A DNA stretch of 64,000 bases from a virus. Shown in pieces: positions 29,719 to 38,252 of the stretch (the stretch's first letter is position 1; every line of letters starts with the position of its first letter). The translations under genes and the position numbers were made by a program. The stretch is taken from IMG/VR virus record IMGVR_UViG_3300017987_000003, positions 1-64,000 of that record; one strand, written 5' to 3'. The notes under the pieces are model-generated. The model saw nothing but the letters and a program-made list of their open reading frames with translations, did no database searches and had not been told where the DNA came from.

Positions 29719-32325
29719 ATGACGGTTGAAAATTTTTCTATAAGCAACGAAAAAGTAAAACTCAGATACAAAGAGCGCTACCTTACAGAGGGGTCGAACG
29801 AGAAGTCTCTTGCGCTTGCTCGCGGGTGTTATCGTGGGTTTTTGCCACGAAAATCTGCGGTGGCCGACATGCAGATCTGGCTGGCCGTGGATCCATTGTC
29901 TCTTGGGTTTGATGAGGATTCATTCGCTATCTATTCTGAGCGCAATGACGGCGCTCCGAATTATGATGGTTGGAGCGTATCCATCCGCGAGGTGGCTGAT
30001 GTCGCGTTGAATCTCTCGGGGTCTGCCCTGGATCCTATTCCTCTTGGTGTGACTTATCTTTATGTATATACAGTGGCCAATTATGTCCCTGGTTCCGTGA
30101 CAACGGCCACATATGATGTGGCAGATGAAGATCCGTCCAATATTGCATCGTCGAACTACAATCCTGATGCGATTTTAATCGGGCGTATACCTGTTACTCC
30201 TGGTGCGGTTGTTATTGATTTCGATATTACCAATCCTGTTGTATATGCGGATGTGGTTGCCGCTAGGAAGTTGCCGACGCCGACGCCTGTCAATGACGCT
30301 TCAACATTGACACCTGGCGACGATCTCTGGGGATATATTGATAGTGTCAGCTTGTGGGCTGTTCCAACGGTTGATCAGAAAGACGCGCTGGATGGTGCTA
30401 GTTCTCCAAATGCGGCGAATCCCTTTGCTACTATGGACGATGTTGCGAGGAAGTATTTTGCGGAGCCAGCGATGCAGAATACTACTATTTTCAACATTAC
30501 TCCTGGTCAGAAGGTTCCCCTGTCGGGACGTTGGTATATTGGGGATGGAGGCATTGGTGATGCTGCTCGCTACTTTAATCTGACGGACAACGACTCCAAT
30601 GGAACGGCTGCTTTCGGGGACGGTGGCGTTGTTTATGTGGGTATAGTTTACAATACTGCTGGTACGTCAATTCTCAATCCGTCTGTTGATGCGGATGCCC
30701 AGGGTTTTTATAATAATCCGCAGATATATATTGTGAGCGAATCTTCTGTTGCGGCATCTTCCAGTATCAGTATTAATGTATACGGATACAAGCGGGCGCA
30801 GCTAACTACGATAGATCAGACGCCTGTCCAGGCGCTTCCTACAACGCGCGTGACTCATACCCAGATGGTTCGTCCTCCAGAATTTTCGAATCCTCCAGCG
30901 TGGTTTCAGACTAACAATCCTGATTACGGCAATCTCACCCGAGGGCTGGAACTCTTGCATAAGCGCAACAGGGGGCCAGCGCATCCATTGTGGACGGACT
31001 CGAAAGTTTCGGGGCGTCTGATTGATAGCGATGATGTTCCAGACGGATGCATGACTAATGAAGGGTATTATCCTGTTGGTTTTGGTTCTTTTCGCCATGT
31101 AACTTCTGCCCGAGATGATGAGGGCAATGTAATAGTATACATGGCTGAGGCTCTTGGGGGATCTTATAGTGCGTGCTATAACATTGTTGAGTTTTTCGAC
31201 CAAACCAAGACTGCTGTCGTTTACGATATAGCGACTATATTACCGGCTGCAAGTGTGGGATGGTGGTACATTACTGGAATGTGTTGCGATAACAATCGCC
31301 TCTATATTCGTGTGCGCGATACAGATTTTATTGGAACGGCAGATCATTATGTGTTTTGTTTCAATATCGGATCTGCTGGTGGTTTGACGCTTAATTCGAG
31401 TTGGCCTGCTGCGGGGCTTTACATTGATACATATGCTGGCCCTCCCAATGTTACTCACCCTGATTCTGATGATATAATTCTTGCAGCTCCAGGCAAGTTG
31501 GCCACGGTCAACGGCGACAATGATCTCCAGGCGGCAGCTCCAAGCACAGCGGGCGTTGTGATTATCGATGCGAGTAATGGTACGATTTTGACTCAGGGGT
31601 GCGGGGATATTGGATCGCTTGGTCTTGGGACGCCTGTTTATGCCTGCGGTCCATTGGTATCGACTGGGGAAGATTCAGTTCCGTATTCTGTTTATTACGG
31701 ACTGTATTCGTCAGTTGCCGGTGAGTTTGTCGGTGTTCACGGCGTTAAGATCTCAGATGCGACTACATCTTGGAAGACCAGTTGGTGGGCACCTGTAAAT
31801 ACGCCGTCCAATCTTGCGTCTGCACACGTTGCGTCGATGGTATGGGACGGTATGTATTTGAACATAGTTATGACAGATTTTGTTGTGCCAGGTGCGCTTG
31901 CTCGAACATGGGTCCAGATGCCCAGTGTCAGACAAAATGGACCAGTCCTCACCGATATATATGCAATCGATACGAGTGCCAATCTTGATATGATGCTGGG
32001 ACCAGCTGGCTATGATGGGAAGAATAGTTGGATTGTTTACTGGGATGACGACACTGCCGAAGTCAAATTGCATAAATTGTCTCATCAGCGAATCAATGCT
32101 GAGATGAGTGGACTCGGTGGGTCGTGGATACAGCCGTATTCGGAGTTGAAAAAGGACCAGGCTTCTTGGATGTGGCCCTATTCTTATTCTGCGGGGGATG
32201 TTCTTTTTTGGTGGCAGAATAGAGCACACTTTGATGGGATGAATCTTTGGTACGCACCAGAATGGGAGCCAGGCGAACTGTGGGCTGGCGTCCTTTTTAA
32301 ATTGTCGCTGTTAAAATCGAGGTAG
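29719..32325 (+). CDS. Large tail/fibre protein, beta-rich
   Basis: 868 aa. N-terminus (MTVENFSISNEKVKLRYKERYL) resembles attachment domains of phage baseplate-linked proteins. The middle and C-terminus are rich in Gly, Trp and Tyr, with repeated strands such as NLVVYMAEALGG-like and GWWYITGMCCDNNRLYIRVRD, suggesting a beta-propeller or beta-sandwich receptor module. No clear family. It closes the run of large tail genes, ahead of a Lys-rich small protein. Confidence 0.68.
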   Translation: MTVENFSISNEKVKLRYKERYLTEGSNEKSLALARGCYRGFLPRKSAVADMQIWLAVDPLSLGFDEDSFAIYSERNDGAPNYDGWSVSIREVADVALNLSGSALDPIPLGVTYLYVYTVANYVPGSVTTATYDVADEDPSNIASSNYNPDAILIGRIPVTPGAVVIDFDITNPVVYADVVAARKLPTPTPVNDASTLTPGDDLWGYIDSVSLWAVPTVDQKDALDGASSPNAANPFATMDDVARKYFAEPAMQNTTIFNITPGQKVPLSGRWYIGDGGIGDAARYFNLTDNDSNGTAAFGDGGVVYVGIVYNTAGTSILNPSVDADAQGFYNNPQIYIVSESSVAASSSISINVYGYKRAQLTTIDQTPVQALPTTRVTHTQMVRPPEFSNPPAWFQTNNPDYGNLTRGLELLHKRNRGPAHPLWTDSKVSGRLIDSDDVPDGCMTNEGYYPVGFGSFRHVTSARDDEGNVIVYMAEALGGSYSACYNIVEFFDQTKTAVVYDIATILPAASVGWWYITGMCCDNNRLYIRVRDTDFIGTADHYVFCFNIGSAGGLTLNSSWPAAGLYIDTYAGPPNVTHPDSDDIILAAPGKLATVNGDNDLQAAAPSTAGVVIIDASNGTILTQGCGDIGSLGLGTPVYACGPLVSTGEDSVPYSVYYGLYSSVAGEFVGVHGVKISDATTSWKTSWWAPVNTPSNLASAHVASMVWDGMYLNIVMTDFVVPGALARTWVQMPSVRQNGPVLTDIYAIDTSANLDMMLGPAGYDGKNSWIVYWDDDTAEVKLHKLSHQRINAEMSGLGGSWIQPYSELKKDQASWMWPYSYSAGDVLFWWQNRAHFDGMNLWYAPEWEPGELWAGVLFKLSLLKSR

Positions 32326-32328
32326 GAA

Positions 32329-32850
32329 ATGCCGATAAAAAAGAAAAAGAAAAAGGAAAAGAGTCCGCAGGATGAATCGGTGGAGATCATCCGTGTTCTT
32401 GGTGTGTTGCACGATGAGCTAGCTCCTTTCCTTGGCGTTCGTCGTATGCATAAGGAACGAATGAAGAAGCTGGTCGGCCGCGTCAATGATCGGCTTGCTC
32501 TGTTGGCTGATTTCAAGACGCGTAAGGGGGCTGCGTTTGCAGAGAGCAATCCTGATGATAGTGCCGAACTCGATGTTGCTGTGGAGTCTTTGACCGCTTT
32601 AAAAGATGGTCTGGAGCCGCTTTCGGCTGGACTGGAAGATGGCAGTGAGGAAGTGGGCAAGATTGTTCCAATGCCAGCAGCAGAGGAGATCGAGATTCCC
32701 GATGACAAGAAGGAAGCTTTTGCGAATGCCAAGTCATATCGCAAAGCAAGAAGGTTGACTGCGGAAGATTGGATGGCCCACCAGGAGAATCAAAAAATTG
32801 ATGCTTTTACCGAAAAAGTGCTCGCTGTAGTGGCAAGTGAGGTAGAATAG
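32329..32850 (+). CDS. Helical protein with poly-Lys N-terminus
   Basis: 173 aa. Residues 3-14 are almost all Lys/Glu (KKKKKKEKSP); the rest is strongly helical and acidic, with potential coiled coils (LHDELAPFLGVRRMHKERMKKLVGRVNDRLALLADF and a C-terminal helix). Separated from the preceding gene by 3 nt and from the next by 4 nt. No recognised family. Confidence 0.65.
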   Translation: MPIKKKKKKEKSPQDESVEIIRVLGVLHDELAPFLGVRRMHKERMKKLVGRVNDRLALLADFKTRKGAAFAESNPDDSAELDVAVESLTALKDGLEPLSAGLEDGSEEVGKIVPMPAAEEIEIPDDKKEAFANAKSYRKARRLTAEDWMAHQENQKIDAFTEKVLAVVASEVE

Positions 32851-32854
32851 ATCC

Positions 32855-33637
32855 ATGGCTTTTGGAGTTATAGGTGCCGTAGTTGAAGCTATGATGTTTG
32901 GCCCCGAGGGGATGGACTATAAGGCTATTTCGATTGCGGGTGTGAATCCTGTTGATCAGTCTATAATGTTGCCCGAAAGAACCTTCCAATTTTGGCCCGA
33001 GTCGATCCAGGATACGATTGATATTGGTTGGAACTTCAAAGATATTCCAGGCATGTCGCATGCGCTCGCGCAATGGGCAAGTAACGGCGGTCGGACGATT
33101 ACATTTGAAGTTCATTTTCACAGGTTTATGAAGCCTGTAGCTTCGGTGGACCAGAACATTTTTGAGCGTGTTCTTGATCCGTTCAAGCTCAATACTCCTA
33201 GCTCGGAATATTTGAAAGATAATCGTCCTCACAACGTAGACATCGCGGCAGAGATCAAGTATCTGCGCGCGTTTTGCTATCCGAGCTACAAGGATGTTGA
33301 GGGGTATCGGACGTCGTTTCCTCCGCCTATTGGCATGCTGGCGGTCCCAGGAATGCGCTTGAGCGACAGTGATAATAGTGATGTAATTTATGTGATCATG
33401 ACTGGGTGTGATGTCACATATATGCTTGCATTTCCTGATGGTACTCCTCGGCGTGCTTCGGTGTCGCTGACTTTTCGTCAGGTGGTGCAGGATCCTGTGA
33501 ACAAGGTGATTGTTCCTGCTGGTTTTGATCAAAACTCTCCGTTCGAGTTCGACGGGAGCGTTTGGGATACGATAGAGTCTGATCCGCCAGCGCGAGGGGG
33601 CAATCGGCCCAAGAATGGACTAGACGGATGGGGATGA
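32855..33637 (+). CDS. Probable baseplate/tail-tube connecting protein
   Basis: 260 aa. Sequence pattern SIMLPERTFQFWPESIQDTIDIGWNFKDIPGMSHALAQWASNGGRTITFEVHFHRFM, then CYPSYK, PPPIGMLAVPGMR, VIYVIMTGCDVTYMLAFPDGTPRRASVSLTFRQVV, resembles tail-tube-like adaptor proteins of contractile phages (a W-x-P/IPG motif before an RT-I-F-x-x-x-F strand and an AxVSLTF end strand). The T4 counterparts would be gp48/gp54. Similarity judged by eye only. The stop overlaps the next start (ATGA). Confidence 0.6.
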   Translation: MAFGVIGAVVEAMMFGPEGMDYKAISIAGVNPVDQSIMLPERTFQFWPESIQDTIDIGWNFKDIPGMSHALAQWASNGGRTITFEVHFHRFMKPVASVDQNIFERVLDPFKLNTPSSEYLKDNRPHNVDIAAEIKYLRAFCYPSYKDVEGYRTSFPPPIGMLAVPGMRLSDSDNSDVIYVIMTGCDVTYMLAFPDGTPRRASVSLTFRQVVQDPVNKVIVPAGFDQNSPFEFDGSVWDTIESDPPARGGNRPKNGLDGWG

Positions 33638-33942
33638 AAGCAGAAGATGGTCGCGTAGTTGAGCGCAAGGAAACGAAGTCTCGTGAGCCCAAGCCAGGAG
33701 ATGACTGGAGGGATCGTGAGGGTGTGGATTTCCCCAAGCGTGAGATGCGCTCGTTGGCAGGCGGGGATGAGGATGAGCCGAATCCCGATGAGTTGATTAT
33801 GGTGATGATGCCGAGGGAGACATGGGACGCATTTCTGGGGTTGGCTGCAAAGCATGGTGGTTCTGCGGCTCAGGCGATAAGCACGGCCTTGAAATTGCTG
33901 GAGAAAGCCCTCGAAGAAGCGGAGAATGCTGATGGCTCTTGA
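33634..33942 (+). CDS. Hypothetical small charged protein
   Basis: 102 aa, ATGA overlap with the preceding gene. Highly charged first half, then DELIMVMMPRETWDAFLGLAAKHGGSAAQAISTALKLLEKALEEAE, a strand-helix-helix arrangement that could be RHH-like but lacks the typical Arg/Lys in the strand. Function unknown. Confidence 0.65.
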   Translation: MKAEDGRVVERKETKSREPKPGDDWRDREGVDFPKREMRSLAGGDEDEPNPDELIMVMMPRETWDAFLGLAAKHGGSAAQAISTALKLLEKALEEAENADGS

Positions 33943-34153
33943 TGCTGGAGATGCTGTGGAAGGAACGGGGCTTGCTGGTGCGATTGCTGCGGCTCGCAAG
34001 GAAGCCTATGGAAAGAAGTACTCGGTGAAGGATGATGCAGCGGGGATCAATCTGGAGGCTGCTGCGATCATCGACTATCTCGTGGCGAATACTGAGGTGC
34101 TTGTGATCGATGTGGAAGCTGGAGAAAGTGTAGCATCTGGTACAATTTCATAA
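33932..34153 (+). CDS. Hypothetical small protein
   Basis: 73 aa from the second ATG (MALDAGDAVEGTG), because GGAGA is 8 nt before it; an ATG 6 bases earlier is too close. Ala/Gly-rich helix (GLAGAIAAARKEAYGKKYS) followed by a strand region (LVIDVEAGESVASGTIS). Overlaps the end of the previous gene by 11 nt. Confidence 0.6.
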   Translation: MALDAGDAVEGTGLAGAIAAARKEAYGKKYSVKDDAAGINLEAAAIIDYLVANTEVLVIDVEAGESVASGTIS

Positions 34154-34155
34154 CC

Positions 34156-34171
34156 GCGAACTCCAGTTCGC
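34156..34171. repeat. 16-bp palindrome copy 5 (GCGAACTCCAGTTCGC)
   Basis: Two bases after the stop of the preceding gene and 18 nt before the lipoprotein gene; the SD-like GGAGAGAGG follows directly. Confidence 0.9.
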
Positions 34172-34189
34172 GGAGAGAGGTAGAGACTG

Positions 34190-34618
34190 ATGCATTTCCG
34201 CGAAAAGTTAATGTTTGTTATTTTTACTTTTATCATCTTTTGCTGTACTCCAGCGGTGCGGGATCCCAAGGTTTATAGGGCCGAGATTGATTTCATGGAG
34301 GCTGCTGCTACGGAGCAAGTCGAGCGTGGGATTACTCTTATCGGCGAGTATTGCACATGCGAATCGGTGGGAGGTGTTCGGGGTTTTGTGGCCGCGTCCT
34401 GTCAGGATCTCGCCGAGACGATCCTCGTTGTTCAGTATCGGATGAAGTATCACACGGAGTTTATGCGATATTTGGGAGGAGTGAGCACACGGAGACCGCC
34501 CAAGGATCCACCAGAGGTTCCTGATACGAATACGCTCTGTCCTGATGCTCCAGTTGAGGTGCCCGTGCGGGATCCGAAGGCGTTAGATGATTTGCCAGAT
34601 GGAGGACTTGATGGGTGA
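34190..34618 (+). CDS. Putative lipoprotein, possible outer spanin-like
   Basis: 142 aa. Basic N-terminus (MHFREK), hydrophobic stretch LMFVIFTFIIF and a lipobox IIFC-C-T give a lipoprotein signal cleaved before Cys18 or 19. The mature part has three Cys in CTCES...SC and a Pro/Asp-rich tail. The next gene encodes a single-TM, coiled-coil protein and overlaps it by 8 nt, an arrangement seen in two-component spanins, but the mature part is longer than typical outer spanins. Export or lysis role is inference. Confidence 0.65.
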   Translation: MHFREKLMFVIFTFIIFCCTPAVRDPKVYRAEIDFMEAAATEQVERGITLIGEYCTCESVGGVRGFVAASCQDLAETILVVQYRMKYHTEFMRYLGGVSTRRPPKDPPEVPDTNTLCPDAPVEVPVRDPKALDDLPDGGLDG

Positions 34619-35225
34619 GCGAACGAGTATTGCAGCAAAGGCGGCATCGCTGAAGAAGGCGGGCTTTTCTCCAGCGATCACGATTGTCATCATCGTTCTC
34701 AGCATGCCTGGCTTCTGGGGGTTGTTCGATGACACGGATGACAAGGCTTTGAACGCTATTGAGATGGCGTATCCCGTGTTGGCGAACGAGGTGGAGCATA
34801 TCAAAAAGCAGGCAGATCGACAGCGCGAAGCTGATCAGAAACTGTATGATGAGATTCGTGCGTTGCGACAGAGAATTGATATGATGATGATGGGTGCCGT
34901 TGGGTTTTCTGGTGATTTTGCTTTGGAGGGTGCGCCGAGTGCTCCTCCTTCGGTGGCGTTGACGCCTCCTCCTGTGTTGTTTCCGACGGCGCTGGACGGT
35001 GACGCAGATGGTGACGGCGATGAAGATGAGGTGCCAGTAAGCGAGGATCTTCCTGCTGTCGGGACGCCATCGTCGCTGAAATCTGTGACATCCATTTCCA
35101 CGACAAGCAAGGAGCCGAAGACGCTCGATGGATTGATTCAGCAGCAGAAGGTAATTCCAAGGCGAAAACCGCTGCCTCTTTTGAAGGATTTGTTGGGTAG
35201 TTCGGGCGGGAAGGATTCCAAATGA
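34611..35225 (+). CDS. Membrane protein with one TM and coiled coil
   Basis: 204 aa from MGERTSIAAKAASLKKAG, overlapping the lipoprotein gene. TM segment FSPAITIVIIVLSMPGFWGLF at about 19-39, then a heptad-like helix (LANEVEHIKKQADRQREADQKLYDEIRALRQRIDMM) and a Pro/Asp-rich low-complexity C-terminus. An N-terminal TM plus periplasmic coiled coil fits an inner spanin or a virion membrane protein. No endolysin gene was seen nearby. Confidence 0.65.
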   Translation: MGERTSIAAKAASLKKAGFSPAITIVIIVLSMPGFWGLFDDTDDKALNAIEMAYPVLANEVEHIKKQADRQREADQKLYDEIRALRQRIDMMMMGAVGFSGDFALEGAPSAPPSVALTPPPVLFPTALDGDADGDGDEDEVPVSEDLPAVGTPSSLKSVTSISTTSKEPKTLDGLIQQQKVIPRRKPLPLLKDLLGSSGGKDSK

Positions 35226-35602
35226 AGTGGGATGAATTACTGAAAAATATGGTGAAGAGTGCTGGTGTCGTGGGTATGAAGAAGGCGGAGCAGGCCATGA
35301 ACCGTCTCCAAGGTGAGATGGATGAGCCATGGAAGCGTGCGATCATGGACATGGTTGGGGACGCGGTTGAGAAATACGGCTGGGAGGGCGTGGAGCGTGT
35401 CCAGGAGGTGGTTGATCAAGTGGCGGCTGGCAAGGCTCCTGATCTGTCTTTCGCCTCCCTGAAGGCCCGCAGTGACGTTCTGGCGTTTATGCAAAATGCA
35501 GAGGCTGACGAAAAATCCAAGGCTAGGGACTTCTTCTCGGTTGTGGGACAGGCTTTGGGTGTGGTATTAAAAGTAGTGATCCGTGGATTGATAAAGGGAT
35601 AG
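35222..35602 (+). CDS. Hypothetical helical protein
   Basis: 126 aa, ATGA overlap with the TM protein. Mostly amphipathic helices (WDELLKNMVKSAGVVGMKKAEQAMNRL) and a hydrophobic C-terminal segment VVGQALGVVLKVVIRGLIKG that could insert in a membrane. No family recognised. Confidence 0.65.
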   Translation: MKWDELLKNMVKSAGVVGMKKAEQAMNRLQGEMDEPWKRAIMDMVGDAVEKYGWEGVERVQEVVDQVAAGKAPDLSFASLKARSDVLAFMQNAEADEKSKARDFFSVVGQALGVVLKVVIRGLIKG

Positions 35603-35605
35603 CAG

Positions 35606-36199
35606 ATGAGGAAACTGATTGAACGTCTGTCATTGATTGCCGAGGACTATTATGCGGCAAAATCGGGGAGGATTTCCGATTATATTGATGGGTGGCAGGT
35701 CAGGGGTGACAAAGCATACGAAGATTCTATGCCTATCATGATTGATGTTTCTCAGCTGTGGCCATATCGAGAGTATACATGGACGCGAGAGACTGCCCGT
35801 TCTGGGTATGCGCGAGTTGGTGGTAAAAAGTCTGATCTTCCTGGGGAATTGAAATGGGATGCTATGAAGTCCGACCTGAAGAAGAATGGTTGGGATCGGA
35901 CGGAGCCGTTGTACTTTGAGATCGGTCGTTCTCGGGGGGCAAAGGTTGGTGAAGGAAATCACAGGCTTGCTCTGGCTAAGGAGATTGGAATTCGGAAGGT
36001 TCCTGTGGTTTTTTTGTTTAAGGTTGGCAGTGTCACGAAGAGCAAGAAGCGCGACTCAAAAGTTGATATTTCGAAGGCTGCCGTTCGGGATGTTGTCAAG
36101 AGAGATGCCAAGAAGCCAGTTGCCAAGCAGGAGTATAAGCGTGGTGAGGATCCTGGAATGGATGACATCCTTGATCTTCTGCTGGGGAAGGGTGCGTAA
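35606..36199 (+). CDS. ParB-like nuclease-fold protein with LIE-motif leader
   Basis: 197 aa, starts MRKLIERLSLIAEDYY, a variant of the shared leader. Residues about 100-140 read EPLYFEIGRSRGAKVGEGNHRLALAKEIGIRKVPVVFLF, the ParB/sulfiredoxin-like signature (GEGNHRLALA corresponds to the GxxRxxA box, followed by a VPV strand). Such phage proteins are often DNA-binding or NTP-binding; no HTH is present, so a ParB partition role is unlikely. The C-terminal 50 residues are Lys-rich. TAATG overlap with the next gene. Confidence 0.7.
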   Translation: MRKLIERLSLIAEDYYAAKSGRISDYIDGWQVRGDKAYEDSMPIMIDVSQLWPYREYTWTRETARSGYARVGGKKSDLPGELKWDAMKSDLKKNGWDRTEPLYFEIGRSRGAKVGEGNHRLALAKEIGIRKVPVVFLFKVGSVTKSKKRDSKVDISKAAVRDVVKRDAKKPVAKQEYKRGEDPGMDDILDLLLGKGA

Positions 36200-36690
36200 T
36201 GCCAAAGTGGGTATCAGGTCCTGACGGGGAGAAAGCCTGGAAGAAGGCGAAGGGGATTGTTGGCAAGGAGTACGGCGCTGGGCTTGAGAAGAGCAATCCC
36301 GATAAGTTCTATTCCTTGGTGACTACCATTTACAAGAATGTCTGCAAGAGCCCCGATTATGATTGCGGGATCGGTGAGGGGATTCAGCGTGGAGTTGGTA
36401 GGCTGCGAGGGCTGACGGAGCAGTTGGCTGTTTTTTGCGAGGCGATTTCTAGCAAGAAGATCCGCGAGGCCGAGCAGATGAAAGGCTGGCACGAGCAGGA
36501 CGCGAAGTACCTACGCAGGGAAGCCAGCAAGCAAAAGGGAACGCAGGCCAAACAGACGATCAAGGCGGCCGATATGCATGATGCGGCGGCTGAGGCTTTT
36601 CGTGTAGTTTTGAATAGCAAGTCGGCCAAGGATTTGAAACGGGCGAAAGAGGCGCGGAAGGCAGCGCTATTGTTTGCGAGGAATCGATGA
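36199..36690 (+). CDS. Hypothetical protein
   Basis: 163 aa, TAATG overlap. N-terminal MPKWVSGPDGEKAWKKAKGIVGKEYG...FYSLVTTIYKNVCK recalls short phage head-associated proteins that begin with a W-x-x-A-K pattern. The C-terminal 90 residues are helical and basic (HEQDAKYLRREASKQKG; DLKRAKEARKAALLF). Function unknown. Next start overlaps (ATGA). Confidence 0.65.
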   Translation: MPKWVSGPDGEKAWKKAKGIVGKEYGAGLEKSNPDKFYSLVTTIYKNVCKSPDYDCGIGEGIQRGVGRLRGLTEQLAVFCEAISSKKIREAEQMKGWHEQDAKYLRREASKQKGTQAKQTIKAADMHDAAAEAFRVVLNSKSAKDLKRAKEARKAALLFARNR

Positions 36691-37226
36691 CCATATTGAG
36701 AGAATTGAGTGAACGGCTGGCGACTTTTGTCAATATTGGGAATCCGAAGGCGCGTGCGATAGCCGTATATGATCTGGCTACGAAGGTCAGGAATTTCGGT
36801 GGCGATCTGGCGATGCGGCTCGCGGACAAAAGTGATCCGTATGGTGAGATGGCATCGCGGCATCCAAAGGTGAAGAGCACGGGCAAGAAGAAGATTTCGG
36901 CGATGGAGGCTTTTTCCAAGGCGGTGTTTGACACCGAGAAGTCGATCGACATCTCCCCGCGCGTGCGCGGGCGCTTGCGTGAGGAGCGCATCTTTGCGGC
37001 GATGATGCTGCTGGGGAGGTCGTTTGAAGAGATCAATGCGCTGACCGACGAGCAGATTGACGAGTTGATGGAGAAGTCGCAGCCGAAACTGAACAAGTAC
37101 GATCCTGGTAGTTTGTTGGGGTGGACCGTCCATCTCCTCAGCAAGGAGGGGCTTGACGATGCGGCCGACGAGGTTCGAAAGGTTTCTCGCCATGTTTCGC
37201 AGGCTTGGCAGCAGAGAGAACGATAG
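36687..37226 (+). CDS. Hypothetical protein
   Basis: 179 aa, ATGA overlap. Starts MTILRELSERLATFVNIG, which loosely resembles the LIE-motif leaders. All-helical, with a charged middle (KSIDISPRVRGRLREERIFAAMMLLGRSFEEINALTDEQIDELMEK). No recognised domain. Last gene before a promoter of the TTGACAAAC family. Confidence 0.65.
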   Translation: MTILRELSERLATFVNIGNPKARAIAVYDLATKVRNFGGDLAMRLADKSDPYGEMASRHPKVKSTGKKKISAMEAFSKAVFDTEKSIDISPRVRGRLREERIFAAMMLLGRSFEEINALTDEQIDELMEKSQPKLNKYDPGSLLGWTVHLLSKEGLDDAADEVRKVSRHVSQAWQQRER

Positions 37227-37255
37227 TTGACAAACCGCCCCGTGGGGCGTAAGGT
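37227..37255 (+). promoter_or_regulatory. Promoter of TTGACAAAC family with palindromic spacer
   Basis: TTGACA at 37227-37232, 17-nt spacer containing CGCCCC-GT-GGGGCG, TAAGGT at 37250-37255. The ATG of the next gene is only 6 nt after the -10, so the mRNA would be almost leaderless. Confidence 0.65.
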
Positions 37256-37261
37256 GTGGAT

Positions 37262-37561
37262 ATGAAAGAGCTAATCGAAAAAAAGAAGGGTCGTCCTGTA
37301 AAAGGGGCTGGTAGTGCGCGTGGGACCAAGAAAGAAGTGCGTCAGGCTATCGAGATGCATACTCCTTTCAAGATTGATGGTGTGAGTGAACATGCGGGAA
37401 CGTTGATGTATTCTGTGTCGATTCCGCGTAGCGTTCACAATAAGGCTAGGATTTATGTTCATCCTGATGGAGAGGCTTCGTTTAGTTCCGAAGTCGAGCT
37501 TCCTCGCCAAAAGGATATTCGTGATCTTGGAGCGCTCATGCGTATAGTTGGTATCAAGTAG
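37262..37561 (+). CDS. Small protein with MKELIEK leader
   Basis: 99 aa from ATG (MKELIEKKKGRPVKG); a GTG two codons upstream is also possible. No clear SD, and the promoter -10 ends 6 nt before the ATG, pointing to leaderless translation. Body: basic linker, then beta-rich part (TLMYSVSIPRSVHNKARIYVHPDGEASFSSEVELP). No domain recognised. Confidence 0.65.
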   Translation: MKELIEKKKGRPVKGAGSARGTKKEVRQAIEMHTPFKIDGVSEHAGTLMYSVSIPRSVHNKARIYVHPDGEASFSSEVELPRQKDIRDLGALMRIVGIK

Positions 37562-37571
37562 GAGAGCTTTC

Positions 37572-37847
37572 ATGAAAGAGCTGATTGAAAAGGCGACTCG
37601 TGGAGAAAAGATTGACGACGAGGAGACGATCGCGAAGCGTGTAAAGGATGAGCTGAAGGCGGCCAAAGTTCGTCGTGTGAGTCGTGCCACTGATGAATTG
37701 TATATCGATGCTGGGATTGATGAGGCATCAGTTTTTTTTGATCCCAAAACAAACAAAGCATCTGTTAGGATGGTAATCGTTCGGGAGGCGGATGCAGATG
37801 GGAAGGCGATTGCTGCCCTTCTGAAAAAACATGGAGTACCCTACTAA
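37572..37847 (+). CDS. Small protein with MKELIEK leader
   Basis: 91 aa starting MKELIEKATRGEKIDD, AGGAG 8 nt upstream. Its C-terminal part (ELYIDAGIDEASVFFDPKTNKASVRMVIV) has the same strand-turn-strand feel as the preceding protein, so the two may be diverged copies. TAATG overlap with the next gene. Confidence 0.68.
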   Translation: MKELIEKATRGEKIDDEETIAKRVKDELKAAKVRRVSRATDELYIDAGIDEASVFFDPKTNKASVRMVIVREADADGKAIAALLKKHGVPY

Positions 37848-38239
37848 TGCGTGAACTCATTGAAAGAAAAATCCAGGAGGCCAAGACTGGCTGGTCCCCG
37901 AAGTTGGACGCCGAGGGATGGCAGCTTTATGAGCCCGAGACAAAAGCTGAGCGGACCAAAACTGCGAAGGCTGTCACGGCATTGAATAGTGCGATGGCGA
38001 AATTCAAGAAGGCTGTTCGCAAGAAGCTCTCGAAGATTGCGGAGTATGACACGAAGGTGGTGGGGCCGATCGCTGGCGAGTTGTTCGATGCTATTGTGGC
38101 GCCGGTCCATGCGAAATTCGATTCTGTTGGGGCTGACGATACGCCTTCTCGTGAGATCTCGACTCTCGCGGCCATTCAGATGGTGAAGGATATTTACGGA
38201 AAGACTGGCTGGACTAAGCTCGGCGATCATATCGGTTGA
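37847..38239 (+). CDS. Small helical protein with MRELIER leader
   Basis: 130 aa, TAATG overlap. MRELIERKIQEAKTGW leader, then a helical, Lys-rich body (TKTAKAVTALNSAMAKFKKAVRKKLSKIAEYD). The N-terminus ends in a QEA like the consensus of T4-type capsid-targeting peptides (xxEA), which is suggestive only. Confidence 0.68.
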   Translation: MRELIERKIQEAKTGWSPKLDAEGWQLYEPETKAERTKTAKAVTALNSAMAKFKKAVRKKLSKIAEYDTKVVGPIAGELFDAIVAPVHAKFDSVGADDTPSREISTLAAIQMVKDIYGKTGWTKLGDHIG

Positions 38240-38252
38240 GCGGGAGGTTGAG

